Assembly: GCA_016200085.1 (NCBI GenBank)
Contig: JACQFL010000038.1
Coordinates: 62,001 to 126,000 of the forward strand
DNA: 64,000 bases
Reading direction: 5' to 3'
Source: Candidatus Rokuibacteriota bacterium
GTDB taxonomy: Bacteria > Methylomirabilota > Methylomirabilia > Rokubacteriales > CSP1-6
The translations under genes were made by a program, and so were the position numbers. Position 1 is the stretch's first letter. Every line of letters starts with the position of its first letter. Of the stretch, positions 36,068-46,349 are shown piece after piece. The notes beneath the pieces were generated by a model. It worked only from the letters and a program-made list of their open reading frames with translations, was not told the DNA's origin and made no database searches.

Positions 36068-37870
36068 ATGGCGACGGCGGAGTACGAGACACACGAGCAC
36101 GACGTGCTGATCATCGGAGCCGGGGGCGCGGGGCTGCGGGCGGCCATCGAGGCGGCGGCGCAGGGCGTGTCGGTCGGGCTGGTCTGCAAGTCGCTGCTCG
36201 GGAAGGCCCACACCGTCATGGCGGAGGGCGGCATCGCGGCGGCGCTGGGCAACGTGTGGCCCGAGGACACCTGGCAGGTCCACTTCCGCGACACCATGCG
36301 CGGCGGCAAGATGCTCAACAACTGGCGGATGGCCCAGCTGCACGCCCAGGAGGCGCCCGACCGCGTGCTCGAGCTGGAACGGTGGGGCGCGCTCTTCGAC
36401 CGGACGAAGGACGGCCTGATCCTCCAGCGCGACTTCGGCGGCCACCGCTACGCGCGGCTGGCCCACGTGGGCGACCGCACCGGGCTCGAGATGATCCGCA
36501 CGCTCCAGTACCACGCGATCCACCAGGGCATCGACGTGTACATGGAGTGCAAGATCGAGCGCCTGATCAAGGACGGGGACCGCGTCGCCGGGGCCTTCGG
36601 CTACTGGCGCAACACCGGCAAGTTCGTGCTCTTCAAGGCCAAGGCGGTGGTGATCGCCACCGGCGGAATCGGCAAGGCCTGGAAGTTCACCTCGAACTCC
36701 TGGGAGTACACCGGCGACGGACACTCGCTGGCGCTGTGGGCGGGCGCCGACCTCATCGACATGGAGTTCGTGCAGTTCCACCCGACGGGGATGGTGTGGC
36801 CGCCCTCGGTGCGCGGCATCCTCGTCACCGAGGGGGTGCGCGGGGACGGGGGGACGCTCAAGAACTCCAAGGGCGAGCGCTTCATGTTCAAGTACATCCC
36901 GGAGTTCTTCAGGAGCGAGACCGCCGACACCGAGGCCGAGGCGGACCGCTGGTACGAGGACAAGAAGAACAACCGGCGCACGCCGGATCTGCTGCCCCGC
37001 GACGAGGTCGCCCGCGCGATCAACTCGGAGCTGAAGGCGGGACGGGGCAGCCCGCACGGCGGCGTCTTCCTCGACATCAACACGCGCCGGCCGGCCGACT
37101 ACGTCCGCAAGCGCCTGCCCTCGATGTACCACCAGTTCAAGGAACTGGCCGACGTCGACATCACCAGGGAGCCGATGGAGGTCGGGCCCACCTGCCACTA
37201 CGTCATGGGCGGCGTGCGCGTGGATGCCGACACGACGGCCGGCACGGTGAAGGGCCTCTTCGCGGCCGGCGAATCGGCAGGCGGCATGCACGGCTCCAAT
37301 CGCCTGGGGGGCAACTCGCTCTCCGACCTCCTCGTCTTCGGCCGCCGGGCCGGGCTCTACGCCGCGCTCTACGCCAAGGACTTCGGCGGCCAGCTCACGG
37401 TGAGCAGCGCCGAGGTGGAGTCGCTCGCGCGCGAGTCGCTCGAGCCGTTCTCGCGCAGCGGCGGCGAGAATCCCTATGCCGTCCAGGCCGCGCTGCAGGA
37501 CGTGATGCAGAACCTCGTCGGCCTCATTCGCAACCAGACGGAGCTCCAGGACGCCCTCGTGAAGATCGAGGGCCTCAAGGAGCGCGCGAACAAGGTGCGC
37601 GTGGAGGGCGGCCGGGCCTACAACCCGGGCTGGCACACCGCGCTGGATCTCCGCTCGCTGCTGACGGTCGCCGAGTGCTCGGCGCGGGCAGCACTCGAGC
37701 GCCGGGAGAGCCGGGGCGGGCACACCCGCGAGGACTACCCGCAGCTCGACCCGGAGTGGGCGAAGGTCAACGTGGTCCTTCGCCTGAAGAACGGCTCCAT
37801 CACGGGGAGCCGCGAGCCGCTGCCCCAGATGCCGGACGATCTCCGGAAGCTGTTCGAGGACAGGCAGTGA
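36068..37870 (+). CDS. sdhA: Succinate dehydrogenase flavoprotein subunit
   Basis: The 600-residue flavoprotein oxidises succinate. It shows the FAD motif IIGAGGAGLRAAIEAA, the covalent-FAD histidine region KAHTVMAEGG, the substrate motif FHPTG, and HGSNRLGGNS for FAD and dicarboxylate binding. Length is normal. The sdhB start overlaps its stop (TGATG). It differs clearly from the second flavoprotein at 17150, so the two complexes are not recent duplicates. Confidence 0.92.
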   Translation: MATAEYETHEHDVLIIGAGGAGLRAAIEAAAQGVSVGLVCKSLLGKAHTVMAEGGIAAALGNVWPEDTWQVHFRDTMRGGKMLNNWRMAQLHAQEAPDRVLELERWGALFDRTKDGLILQRDFGGHRYARLAHVGDRTGLEMIRTLQYHAIHQGIDVYMECKIERLIKDGDRVAGAFGYWRNTGKFVLFKAKAVVIATGGIGKAWKFTSNSWEYTGDGHSLALWAGADLIDMEFVQFHPTGMVWPPSVRGILVTEGVRGDGGTLKNSKGERFMFKYIPEFFRSETADTEAEADRWYEDKKNNRRTPDLLPRDEVARAINSELKAGRGSPHGGVFLDINTRRPADYVRKRLPSMYHQFKELADVDITREPMEVGPTCHYVMGGVRVDADTTAGTVKGLFAAGESAGGMHGSNRLGGNSLSDLLVFGRRAGLYAALYAKDFGGQLTVSSAEVESLARESLEPFSRSGGENPYAVQAALQDVMQNLVGLIRNQTELQDALVKIEGLKERANKVRVEGGRAYNPGWHTALDLRSLLTVAECSARAALERRESRGGHTREDYPQLDPEWAKVNVVLRLKNGSITGSREPLPQMPDDLRKLFEDRQ

Positions 37871-38631
37871 TGGCGACGTTCACGCTGCAGGTCTTCCGCG
37901 GCGACGCCACCGGCGGCGGCTTCAAGGACTACCGTGTGGACGCCGAGGACGGCATGGTCGTCCTGGACCTGGTCCACCGGATCCAGGCCACCCAGGCTCC
38001 GGACCTCGCGTGCCGGTGGAACTGCAAGGCGGGCAAGTGCGGCTCGTGCAGCGCCGAGGTCAACGGCAAGCCGCAGCTCATGTGCATGACGCGGATGAAC
38101 CTCTTCGAGCCCGGCTCGACCATCTCCATCGCGCCCCTCCGGACCTTCCCGATCATCCGCGACCTCGTCACCGACGTCTCCTACAACTACGAGAAGGCGA
38201 AGTCGGTGCCGCCGTTGCGCCTGCGGCCCCCCGACGCCGACGGCAAGTACCGGATGTGGCAGGAGGACATCGATCGCATCCAGGAGTTCCACAACTGCAT
38301 CGAGTGTTTCCTCTGCCAGGACGTCTGCCACGTGATCCGCGACCACGACGAGAAGAAGAAGGCGTTCGCCGGCCCCCGGCTCTTCATCAAGATCGCCGGC
38401 CTCGACATGCACCCGCTCGACAACCGGGACCGCCGGGCCTTCGTGAAGGACTCGGCCGGCATCGGGCTCTGCAACATCACGAAGTGCTGCACCGAGGTGT
38501 GCCCCGAGCACATCCACATCACCGACAACGGCATCATCCCGATGAAGGAGCGCATGGCCGACGAGTTCTTCGATCCCGTCGTGTGGCTGCTACGGAAGTT
38601 CCGCGGGCAGAAGGCCACGCGCACCGCGTGA
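37870..38631 (+). CDS. sdhB: Succinate dehydrogenase iron-sulfur subunit
   Basis: The 253-residue subunit has the [2Fe-2S] site at Cys52, Cys57, Cys60 and Cys72 (CKAGKCGSC). The [4Fe-4S] site is CIECFLCQDVC (143-153), and the third is in CNITKCCTEVC (201-211). It passes electrons from SdhA to the membrane anchor. It closes the sdhCAB unit. Confidence 0.92.
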   Translation: MATFTLQVFRGDATGGGFKDYRVDAEDGMVVLDLVHRIQATQAPDLACRWNCKAGKCGSCSAEVNGKPQLMCMTRMNLFEPGSTISIAPLRTFPIIRDLVTDVSYNYEKAKSVPPLRLRPPDADGKYRMWQEDIDRIQEFHNCIECFLCQDVCHVIRDHDEKKKAFAGPRLFIKIAGLDMHPLDNRDRRAFVKDSAGIGLCNITKCCTEVCPEHIHITDNGIIPMKERMADEFFDPVVWLLRKFRGQKATRTA

Positions 38632-38718
38632 GGGCCGGAGCGTGTGGGAAACGGGGGGAGCGCATGCGTCGCCAGCTCGAACCGCTCCCATGATCTTCGG
38701 CATCGAGGGTCTCGGGCG

Positions 38719-39888
38719 GTGAAAGTTCACGAGTACCAGGCCAAGGCGCTGCTGCGCGAGTTCGGCGTCTCCGTGCCGAACGGCGAGGTGGCCGACACGC
38801 CCGCCCAGGCGCGGGAGGTCGCGCAGCGGCTGGGTGGCCGCGTGGTCGTGAAGGCCCAGGTCCACGCGGGCGGGCGCGGCAAGGCCGGCGGGATCAAGGT
38901 CGCCGACGATCCGGCAGGCGCCGAAAGCGCGGCGACGCAGATCCTCGGCACGATGCTCAAGACCCCGCAGACCCCGCCCGAGGGCATCAAGGTTCGCCGG
39001 GTCCTCGTCGAGCAGGCCTGCGTGGTCGACCGCGAGCTCTACCTCTCGATGACGCTCGACCGCGGCCGCTCCACCCACGTGGCGATGGCCTCGCCGGCCG
39101 GCGGCATGGAGATCGAGGAGGTCGCCGCCCGCACGCCCGAGAAGATCATCCGGGAGTGGGCGCACCCTGCGCTGGGACTGCAAGAGTTCCAGGCCCGGCG
39201 GCTCGCGTTCGGCCTCGGGCTCGGGGGCGACCAGTTCAAGCAGGGCGTCGCGCTGATCCGCGACCTCTTCGCGCTCTACCTCGCGAAGGATTGCTCGCTC
39301 GTCGAGATCAACCCCCTCGTGGTCACGAAGGACGGCCGGGTGTTCGCGCTGGACGCGAAGCTCAACTTCGACGACAGCGCGCTGTATCGCCACAAGGAGA
39401 TCGCCGCCCTCCGCGACATCGACGAGGAGGACCCGCTCGACGTCGAGGCCTCGAAGTTCGGCCTCAACTACATCAAGCTCGACGGCGACGTGGGCTGCAT
39501 GGTCAACGGCGCGGGCCTCGCCATGGCCACCATGGACATCGTCAAGCTGGCCGGCGGCGAGCCGGCGAACTTCCTCGACGTGGGCGGCAGCGCCTCGCCC
39601 GAGCAGATCGAGAACGCCTTCCGGATCCTGTCGTCCGATGCGAGGGTGAAGGCCGTCTTCATCAACGTCTTCGGCGGCATCCTGCGCTGCGACCGACTCG
39701 CCGAGGGCGTGATCGCGGCCGTCCGGAAGCTCGGGCTCAGGCTGCCCGTGGTGGTCCGCATGGAGGGCACCAACGTCGAGCAGGGCAAGAAGATGCTCGC
39801 GGAGTCCGGCCTGGCGCTGACCAACGCCGAGGACATGGGCGACGGCGCCCGCAAGGCCGTGGCCCTGGCCAGGGGAGCGCGCGTGTGA
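38719..39888 (+). CDS. sucC: Succinyl-CoA synthetase (ADP-forming) beta subunit
   Basis: The 389-residue ATP-grasp subunit starts at a GTG, giving the family N-terminus [12 protein letters not shown]. Other motifs are [25 protein letters not shown] and [12 protein letters not shown]. It works with SucD to make ATP from succinyl-CoA. Unlike most genomes, its sucD partner is not adjacent: a 454-bp tandem-repeat array intervenes. Confidence 0.92.
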   Translation: MKVHEYQAKALLREFGVSVPNGEVADTPAQAREVAQRLGGRVVVKAQVHAGGRGKAGGIKVADDPAGAESAATQILGTMLKTPQTPPEGIKVRRVLVEQACVVDRELYLSMTLDRGRSTHVAMASPAGGMEIEEVAARTPEKIIREWAHPALGLQEFQARRLAFGLGLGGDQFKQGVALIRDLFALYLAKDCSLVEINPLVVTKDGRVFALDAKLNFDDSALYRHKEIAALRDIDEEDPLDVEASKFGLNYIKLDGDVGCMVNGAGLAMATMDIVKLAGGEPANFLDVGGSASPEQIENAFRILSSDARVKAVFINVFGGILRCDRLAEGVIAAVRKLGLRLPVVVRMEGTNVEQGKKMLAESGLALTNAEDMGDGARKAVALARGARV

Positions 39889-39898
39889 GCGCTCGGAG

Positions 39899-40345
39899 CC
39901 GGATCGTGCCCACAGCACGCCACCTACTGGGCGAGCCGGCCTCGCGGAACCCGATGCAAAATCGCCGGGTCGTACCCCCAGCACGCCACCCACGGTCCGA
40001 GCCGATCTCGCGGACCCCGATGCAAAGCCGGGTCGTACCCCCAGCACGCCACCCACGGTCCGAGCCGATCTCACGGACCCCGATGCAAAGCCGGGTCGTA
40101 CCCCCAGCACGCCACCCACGGTCCGAGCCGATCTCGCGGAACCCGATGCAAAGCCGGGTCGTACCCACAGCACGCCACCCACGGTCCGAGCCGATCTCGC
40201 GGAACCCGATGCAAAGCCGGGTCGTACCCACAGCACGCCACCCACGGTCCGAGCCGATCTCACGGACCCCGATGCAAAATCGCCGGGTCGTACCCACAGC
40301 ACGCCACCCACGGTCCGAGCCGGTCTCGCGGACCCCGTTACAATG
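39899..40345. repeat. Seven tandem 63-66 bp repeats between sucC and sucD
   Basis: Seven direct copies start at 39899, 39965, 40028, 40091, 40154, 40217 and 40283. Units open with CCGGGTCGTACCC and end GATGCAAAG. Units 1 and 6 carry a 3-base insertion at the end; unit 1 is the most diverged. Each contains GGTCCG...CGGACC, which could fold. In the last unit the end has changed to GTTACAATG, whose ATG is the sucD start. There are no spacers, so this is not CRISPR. The gap holds no gene. Confidence 0.92.
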
Positions 40346-41215
40346 AGCATCCTGGTCGACAAGAGCACGCGTGTCGTGGTGCAAGGCATCACCGGCCGGG
40401 AAGGCGCCTTTCACGCCGCGCGCTGCAAGGAGTACGGGACCGCCGTCGTCGGCGGCGTCACCCCGGGCAAGGGCGGGACCACCCACGAGGGGTTTCCCGT
40501 GTGGAACACCGTCGAGGAGGCCGTGGACAGGGAGCGGGCCGACTGCGCGCTGATCTTCGTGCCGCCGCCCGCCGCCGCGGATGCGATCATGGAAGCGGCC
40601 GCCGCCGGGGTGCCGCTGATCGTCTGCATCACCGAGGGCATCCCCGTGGCCGACATGGTGCGCGCCCGGCAGTTCCTCGCGGGCACGAAGAGCCGGCTCG
40701 TCGGCCCGAACTGTCCGGGCGTCATCACGCCGGGCCAGGCCAAGATCGGCATCATGCCCGGCCACATCCACCGGGCCGGCCAGGTCGGCGTGGTCTCGCG
40801 CAGCGGCACGCTGACCTACGAGGTCGTCGGCCAGCTCACCGCCCGCAACGTCGGCCAGTCGACGTGCGTGGGGATCGGCGGGGACCCTGTCCACGGCACG
40901 AGCTTCATCGACACGCTGCGGCTCTTCAACGACGATCCCGGGACGCGTGCGATCATGATGATCGGCGAGATCGGGGGAACGGCGGAGGAGGACGCGGCCG
41001 GGTTCATCAAGCAGGCCGTGCGCAAGCCCGTGGTCGCGTTCATCTGCGGCCAGACGGCGCCGCCCGGCCGGCGGATGGGCCACGCCGGCGCCATCATCGC
41101 GGGCGGCAGGGGGACGGCGGCCGAGAAGATGCAGGCGCTCGAGAGCGCGGGCGCCACGCTGGTGCGCAGCCCCGCGGACATGGGAGCGACCGTGGCGAAG
41201 GTGATCGGCGCATGA
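40343..41215 (+). CDS. sucD: Succinyl-CoA synthetase alpha subunit
   Basis: The 290-residue subunit has the CoA-binding N-terminus [25 protein letters not shown], and the phosphohistidine region [10 protein letters not shown]. Its ATG is the last three bases of the upstream repeat array, and no Shine-Dalgarno sequence is visible there. It overlaps ndk by four bases, so the two are probably translated together. Confidence 0.93.
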   Translation: MSILVDKSTRVVVQGITGREGAFHAARCKEYGTAVVGGVTPGKGGTTHEGFPVWNTVEEAVDRERADCALIFVPPPAAADAIMEAAAAGVPLIVCITEGIPVADMVRARQFLAGTKSRLVGPNCPGVITPGQAKIGIMPGHIHRAGQVGVVSRSGTLTYEVVGQLTARNVGQSTCVGIGGDPVHGTSFIDTLRLFNDDPGTRAIMMIGEIGGTAEEDAAGFIKQAVRKPVVAFICGQTAPPGRRMGHAGAIIAGGRGTAAEKMQALESAGATLVRSPADMGATVAKVIGA

Positions 41216-41637
41216 GCGTGCAGCGAACGTTGGCCATCATCAAGCCCGACGCCGTGGCCAAGGGCGTGGCGGGCCAGATCATCACGAAGATCGAGCAGGC
41301 GGGCCTCACGATCCTCGCCGCCCGCATGATCCACATGTCCGGCGAGGACGCGGGCGGCTTCTACGCCGTCCACCGGGCGCGGCCCTTCTACCAGAGCCTC
41401 TGCGAGTTCATGACCCAGGGCCCGTGCCTGCCGATGGTCCTCGAGGGCGACGACGCCATCCGGCGCTGGCGCGACCTCATGGGCGCGACGGACCCCGCCA
41501 AGGCCGCCGCCGGCACCATCCGCAAGGCGTTCGCCTCGTCGATCGAGTCCAACGCCGTCCACGGCTCGGACGCGCCGGAGACGGCCGCGTTCGAGATCGC
41601 GTACTTCTTCAGCGCGCTCGACATCCACGCCCGCTGA
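41212..41637 (+). CDS. ndk: Nucleoside diphosphate kinase
   Basis: The 141-residue enzyme has the N-terminal [11 protein letters not shown], the [16 protein letters not shown] signature and catalytic His117. It transfers phosphate between nucleotides and often sits next to sucCD, where the ATP or GTP made by SucCD is its substrate. Length is normal. Confidence 0.95.
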   Translation: MSVQRTLAIIKPDAVAKGVAGQIITKIEQAGLTILAARMIHMSGEDAGGFYAVHRARPFYQSLCEFMTQGPCLPMVLEGDDAIRRWRDLMGATDPAKAAAGTIRKAFASSIESNAVHGSDAPETAAFEIAYFFSALDIHAR

Positions 41638-41668
41638 TACCGCCTCCGGCAACGGCCTGGCCCCCGTG

Positions 41669-42961
41669 ATGACCGCGTCGCGCGGCGTCGCCCGGTTCCA
41701 CGCGTACGCCGCGAGCGTCCTTCTTCCGCTCGTCACGGGGACGGTTCCCTCCCGGTGGACCGGGTACTACCTGCTCATCGCCCTCGTCGCCATGGCGCTG
41801 GCCCTGCCGGCTCGACGCGCCCCGTGGTCCGGGCGCCTGGCCCTCGGCCTGGCCGCCCTCGCGGTGAGCGCCGCCGCGGCCGACACCGCGGCGCGCCCGT
41901 TCACCGCACGCTGGCTCTACGCGCGGCCCGACGAGGCCTTCGTCCGCCACTGGCCACCGCTGCCCATCGTGCCGCGCTTCGAGTCCAACGTGGACGTCGA
42001 GACCGAGGTGAGCGGCGACCTCGCGCGCGGCCCGCGCTTCGCCGCCGCCCGCGAGCCGCGGCGGGTGCGCTTCACCACCGACGCGGCCGGGTTTCCCAAC
42101 GAGCCAGGCGTTCTGGGCGCGGCGCCCGATCTCATCCTGCTCGGCGACTCGTTCGGGGTCGGTGTCGGCACCACGCGGGAGGACACGTGGGGAACGCGCC
42201 TCGGGCGCGGCCGCCGCCTCTACAACCTCTCGGTGACGACCATGAGCCCGTGGCAGGAGTACGTCACCCTCGGGCTGGAGATCGATCGGCTCGGCGCGCC
42301 GGCGGGCACGCCGGTGCTGTGGGCGATCTTCACCGGCAACGACCTCGACGAGGTCTACTCGGCGACGGTCGACCTCGCCGCCATCCCGCGCAACGGGCCA
42401 GCGGCGGCCCTGGCCGTGTCGTGGCAGACGTTCCGCAACCGGTCGCCCGTGCGCCAGGTGGTCGATCGCCTGGCCACCCGCGCGCGCGACGTCGGCCGCG
42501 TGCTCGAGCGCGATCTCCCCGGCGGGGGCACGGTGCTCTTCTATTCGATCTACGACGAGCGGCGTCGCCGCGATGTCGCCGCCATCCGCGCTCACCCGAG
42601 CTGGCCGCTCTTGGCGCACACTGTGCCGGCGGCCGCCCGCATGACGCGCGACCGGGGATTGCGCCTGTCGGTGGTGCTGGTGCCGTCGAAGGAGGAGGTC
42701 TACGCCTGGCTGCTCGACGGCGCCCCGCCGTGGTCGACGACCGCCGCGCCGTCCGGCTTCGCCGGGGCGCTGGCGGCGGTCTGCCGCGAGCAGGGCGTGC
42801 CCTTCCTCGATCTCAAGCCCGCGCTGCTCACCGCCGCGCCCCGCGCGTGGGCGCGTGACCGCGCGCTGCTGTGGTGGCGCGATGACACGCACTGGAATGC
42901 TCGCGGCCATGCCGTGGCCGCGGCGGCGGTCCGCGAGCACGTGCTGGACGCGCGCCCGTAG
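41669..42961 (+). CDS. Membrane-anchored SGNH/AlgX-like hydrolase or acyltransferase
   Basis: The 430-residue protein has two or three N-terminal hydrophobic helices, then an SGNH-type domain. It has block I ILLGDSFGVGVG with the serine, an Asn in FTGNDLDE, and the Asp-His pair in DDTHWNARGH. This layout is seen in AlgX/AlgJ and other O-acetylation proteins of the cell envelope. A GTG one codon earlier (41666) is possible. The acceptor glycan is unknown. Confidence 0.65.
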   Translation: MTASRGVARFHAYAASVLLPLVTGTVPSRWTGYYLLIALVAMALALPARRAPWSGRLALGLAALAVSAAAADTAARPFTARWLYARPDEAFVRHWPPLPIVPRFESNVDVETEVSGDLARGPRFAAAREPRRVRFTTDAAGFPNEPGVLGAAPDLILLGDSFGVGVGTTREDTWGTRLGRGRRLYNLSVTTMSPWQEYVTLGLEIDRLGAPAGTPVLWAIFTGNDLDEVYSATVDLAAIPRNGPAAALAVSWQTFRNRSPVRQVVDRLATRARDVGRVLERDLPGGGTVLFYSIYDERRRRDVAAIRAHPSWPLLAHTVPAAARMTRDRGLRLSVVLVPSKEEVYAWLLDGAPPWSTTAAPSGFAGALAAVCREQGVPFLDLKPALLTAAPRAWARDRALLWWRDDTHWNARGHAVAAAAVREHVLDARP

Positions 42962-43002
42962 GTCCTTGACGGTGCCGCCATCGGCAGCGCGACCGGCCGC
43001 CC

Positions 43003-43461
43003 TCAGGCGAGGAACAGGTCGCCCGGCGCGTCGAGGTAGAGCTGCAGGAACTCGGTGAAGGAATGGGCGATGGTGCCGATGCGGGAGTGCACGAGGACGA
43101 CACGACCGGCATCGTCGTAGTCGCTCGTCAGGCGGATGGCATAGCCGTGGGCCCAGATCGAGTGATCGGCGAACACGAAGAAGCCGCGCAGGGGCTCGGG
43201 GTCCTCGACCTTCGAGATCTCCTCGAGCAGGGAGCGCATCTCCTCGAGGCGCCAGAAGTGGATCAGGTCCGAGTCCCACTCCATCTCGTGCATGCCGTCG
43301 ACGGTGGCGAGGTAGAGGCGAAAATCCTCGGGCAGGCTCACGCCATGGAGGCGCTCGAAGTCGCGCAGCGCCGCCTCCTCCGCGCCAGGTCTGATGGTGA
43401 GGCCCGCGCTCGACCATTTCAGGACGAGCCGCACGAGGAGGGCTTCGATGTCGAGCAACAC
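43003..43461 (-). CDS. SMI1/KNR4 (SUKH) family protein
   Basis: The 152-residue protein begins at a GTG. It shows the SUKH pattern: an N-terminal helix, LHGVSLPEDFRLYLATVDG, an acidic IHFWRLEEM segment, and FFVFADHSIWAHGYAIRL. SUKH proteins are often immunity factors against secreted toxins, but many stand alone. No toxin gene is next to it here. It is the last gene of a four-gene minus-strand run. Confidence 0.75.
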   Translation of the reverse strand: MLLDIEALLVRLVLKWSSAGLTIRPGAEEAALRDFERLHGVSLPEDFRLYLATVDGMHEMEWDSDLIHFWRLEEMRSLLEEISKVEDPEPLRGFFVFADHSIWAHGYAIRLTSDYDDAGRVVLVHSRIGTIAHSFTEFLQLYLDAPGDLFLA

Positions 43462-43465
43462 GCGG

Positions 43466-44029
43466 TCAGGCCCGTGGGCGGCCGGCGCGAACCACGAGGC
43501 CGACGGCGACGGCGCTCGCGAGGCCGAGCGGCGCCAGGAGGGTCAGGCCCGCGGGCCAGGCGGCGGTGGGCGTCACCCGGGAGAGGGACTTCACGATGAT
43601 CGGACGCCAGAGCCAGTTCGCGCGCTGGTGCGGATCGGCGCCCGGCGGTACGAAGATGATGAGGATCGTCGACCAGCCGAGCGGCCCCTCCTCGCGCCAC
43701 GACGCGTGCAGCGCCGACGGCAGCGCGACGTCGCGCCCGTAGGCGACGGGGATCCGCACGGCCCACGTGTTAGTGGGCGCCAGGTAGCGCCGGACGACGA
43801 GGCCGGGCGGCACGCGGATCAGGTAGACGTCGGCACGCTCGCGCGAGAGGCGGCCGGCTTGCGGCTCGAGCGCGATCGCCACCGGCGCGCCCTCGGTCCA
43901 TGTTCCCGGACTGACCGTCACGACGAATGGTGCGGGCCCGAGCGGCCGGTCGGCGGCCAGCGCGGGACGGCCGGCCGCGCCTTGGAGCACGAGGCTGGCG
44001 AGGATCACCACGCGCTGGATCCGGCTCAT
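43466..44029 (-). CDS. Secreted or membrane protein of unknown function
   Basis: The 187-residue protein has a signal peptide (to about PALAADRP), a beta-rich extracytoplasmic region and one C-terminal helix (LTLLAPLGLASAVAVGLVV). Its ATG overlaps the stop of the large YfhO-like gene by four bases. I do not recognise the family. Its place suggests work with the YfhO-like protein at the cell surface. Confidence 0.6.
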   Translation of the reverse strand: MSRIQRVVILASLVLQGAAGRPALAADRPLGPAPFVVTVSPGTWTEGAPVAIALEPQAGRLSRERADVYLIRVPPGLVVRRYLAPTNTWAVRIPVAYGRDVALPSALHASWREEGPLGWSTILIIFVPPGADPHQRANWLWRPIIVKSLSRVTPTAAWPAGLTLLAPLGLASAVAVGLVVRAGRPRA

Positions 44030-46326
44030 GCGCCGACCCGACTTCCGGGCCGGCGGAGGGCGAGCACCGCGACGATCACCGCGGCCGCCATGGTGAGCGC
44101 GAGGCCGGCGCGCACCGAGGCGGGCCGGTAGCGGAACTCCACCCGCGAGGCCCCGGGCGGGATCGCGACGGCGCGGAACGCGTGATCGGCGCGCCGCACC
44201 GGGCGCTCGAGGCCGTTGACCCACGCGCGCCAGCCCGGAAAGGCGGTGTCGGTCAGCACGAGGTAGGCGGGCGCATCGGCCGCCGCATCGATCACCACGC
44301 GGGCGGGCTCGGACACCGTGATCGTCGCGCTGGCCGCGGCGAGCCTGCCCGCGACGTCGGGGCCGTCGCAGTCGGCGAGCGCGGCTTCGCGGCGGACGTC
44401 GATGGCTCCGTCACGGAGCGCGCGCAGCGCCGCCTCGTCGCTCAGGCAGCGCGCGGCGCCGGCCACGAACGCCCGCGGCAGGGCGCGGGGATTGCGGTAC
44501 ACGCGGGCGTCGCCGCCGTCGTACTCGAGCTCGAAGTGGGGCGCCGGGGCGGGCGCCCGCGGGGCCACCACCACGTGGCGGATACCGAGGAGATCGTACA
44601 CGGGCGACGTCGGGGGCGCGGTCACGCTCAGGCCGCCGCTCGCGAGCAGCCCGAGGTCGAGCCCGGGGCTCGCCACCTGCTCGATGCGGCGCGGCGTCAT
44701 GCCGTCGTAGCCGCTGACCTCGGAGAGCCCGTAGAGCTTGGCCATGTTGGGCAGGGGCAGGGACACGCGCCCGCCGTCGCGCGCCGTCTCCGCCTGGACG
44801 AAGCGGAGCGCCGGCGTGGGGGGCGGATACAGCAGCCGCGCGCTCATCACCGGGTTGTAGGTCGCGGCGAGCTGGACGAGGGAGGCGACCTCGATGACCA
44901 CGAGCCCGACGAGCAACGAGCGCGGGTGGAGAGCCTCGGGGAGCATGACGGTGCGGACGGCCGCGGCGGTGAGCAGGACGAGGAAGACCGCGTACCGCCC
45001 CGGTGCCGCCACGCCGGCGCCGAGGCGGGCGTGGGTCGGCCAGTCGGTGACCAGGGCCGTGAAGGCGACCGCCAGCAGTGCGACGACGGTGGCCGCGAGG
45101 GCGAGACGCGCGCGGTGCCGCCGCGCCGGCGGGACCTCGCGGGCGGCGTCCAGCCCGATCGCGCAGAGGACGGCGAGCGCGAAGGCGAGCAGCGCGCCGG
45201 CGCGATGCGGGATCACGAGCGAGAGCCCGGGCAGGCGCGCGAGCGCGGGGCCGATCACGGGAACGCCGTAGAACATCACGAAGCCGAAGAGCGCGAGCCC
45301 CGTGAAGACCTTGGTGCCCGTCCGCGTCCACGCGACGGCGAGCGCCACCGGCACGGCCACCCACGGCACGAGCCCGACCGAGAGGCTGATCTCGTTGAAG
45401 TTCCAGTAGCCCCAGAACGCGGAGCCTCCCGAGCCGGGCGGGTGGCCGTAGTAGTAGGGCATCAGCAGCGCGAGCGCGGTCCGGAGCGGTGGCGAGAGGT
45501 CCGGCAGCCAGACGGCGCGGTACTGGTAGACCGAGCTCTGGCGCAGGTACTCCGCGAAGGGCAGCAGGTGCACCACCGCCAGGCTGGCGCCCAGCCCGGC
45601 GCCGGCCGCGCTCTTCAGCACGAACGCCGCGCCGGCGCCGCGTGCGCGATAGAGCACCCACACGCCCGTGGCGAGCAGGCCCTGCAGCGCGATCTGCGGG
45701 TACCCGGCGACCAGCACCAGCGCGACGGCGCCCGCCAGCGCGGCCACGCTCCGCCCGCCGCCCCGCCGGCGCAGCCGCTCGGCGCTGGCGAAGAGCAGCG
45801 GCAGGACGGCCATCACGTTGGCCGTCGACCAGCCGAGCCACGTCACCAGCATCCCGTCGAGCTGGTAGGCGAGGCCGCCGACGAGCGCGGCGAGGGGGCG
45901 GATCCCGAGCTCGCGCAGGAACCAGTACGTGCCCACGCCCGCGATCGAGAGCTTCAGGATGGCGGCGAGGGTCAGCCCGAGCGGTAGCGGCAGCGCGAAG
46001 GCGAGCCAGTTCGGCGGGAAGAGCAGCGCCGTCTGGGGATTGGCGAAGAACGGGGCGCCCGTGAACTCGTGAGGATTCCACAGCGGGAAGCGTCCGGCGC
46101 GCAGCTCGCCCGCCGCATAGACGAGCGCAGGCTGGAAGAGGAGCGCGACGTCCACGAGCACGCTGTTGGCCGCGCGCAGGCCCGGGGCGATCGCGGCCCA
46201 CGGCGGGAAGGTCAGCACGAAGTCCGCCGGCGAGAGGACGCGGCCGGGCAGGAGCGCGCGCGCCATCAGGACGAACGGAAGGAGGGCCAGACCCGCCACG
46301 GCGGCGGCGTCCGGATGCGCCAGCAC
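44026..46326 (-). CDS. YfhO-family multi-helix membrane protein (GT-C glycosyltransferase-like)
   Basis: The 766-residue protein has a dozen or more hydrophobic helices and motifs of the YfhO family: SPADFVLTFPPW, FPLWNPHEFTGAPFFANPQT and YNPVMSARLLYPP. It ends with a soluble domain and final helix, as YfhO proteins do (LTDTAFPGWRAWVNG). The start is taken as GTG 46326, preceded by GAGG. Related proteins add sugars to cell-wall polymers. It lies between two genes for unknown exported proteins. Confidence 0.8.
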   Translation of the reverse strand: MLAHPDAAAVAGLALLPFVLMARALLPGRVLSPADFVLTFPPWAAIAPGLRAANSVLVDVALLFQPALVYAAGELRAGRFPLWNPHEFTGAPFFANPQTALLFPPNWLAFALPLPLGLTLAAILKLSIAGVGTYWFLRELGIRPLAALVGGLAYQLDGMLVTWLGWSTANVMAVLPLLFASAERLRRRGGGRSVAALAGAVALVLVAGYPQIALQGLLATGVWVLYRARGAGAAFVLKSAAGAGLGASLAVVHLLPFAEYLRQSSVYQYRAVWLPDLSPPLRTALALLMPYYYGHPPGSGGSAFWGYWNFNEISLSVGLVPWVAVPVALAVAWTRTGTKVFTGLALFGFVMFYGVPVIGPALARLPGLSLVIPHRAGALLAFALAVLCAIGLDAAREVPPARRHRARLALAATVVALLAVAFTALVTDWPTHARLGAGVAAPGRYAVFLVLLTAAAVRTVMLPEALHPRSLLVGLVVIEVASLVQLAATYNPVMSARLLYPPPTPALRFVQAETARDGGRVSLPLPNMAKLYGLSEVSGYDGMTPRRIEQVASPGLDLGLLASGGLSVTAPPTSPVYDLLGIRHVVVAPRAPAPAPHFELEYDGGDARVYRNPRALPRAFVAGAARCLSDEAALRALRDGAIDVRREAALADCDGPDVAGRLAAASATITVSEPARVVIDAAADAPAYLVLTDTAFPGWRAWVNGLERPVRRADHAFRAVAIPPGASRVEFRYRPASVRAGLALTMAAAVIVAVLALRRPGSRVGA

Positions 46327-46349
46327 GAGCCTCGAGGCGCGCGGGGGCG

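Noticed and set aside
39899-40345. CRISPR array
   Set aside because: The repeats are directly adjacent, 63-66 bp long, with no unique spacers and no cas genes nearby.
43003-43461. Toxin-immunity locus based on the SUKH protein
   Set aside because: No polymorphic toxin, secretion domain or nuclease gene is adjacent; SUKH proteins often occur alone.
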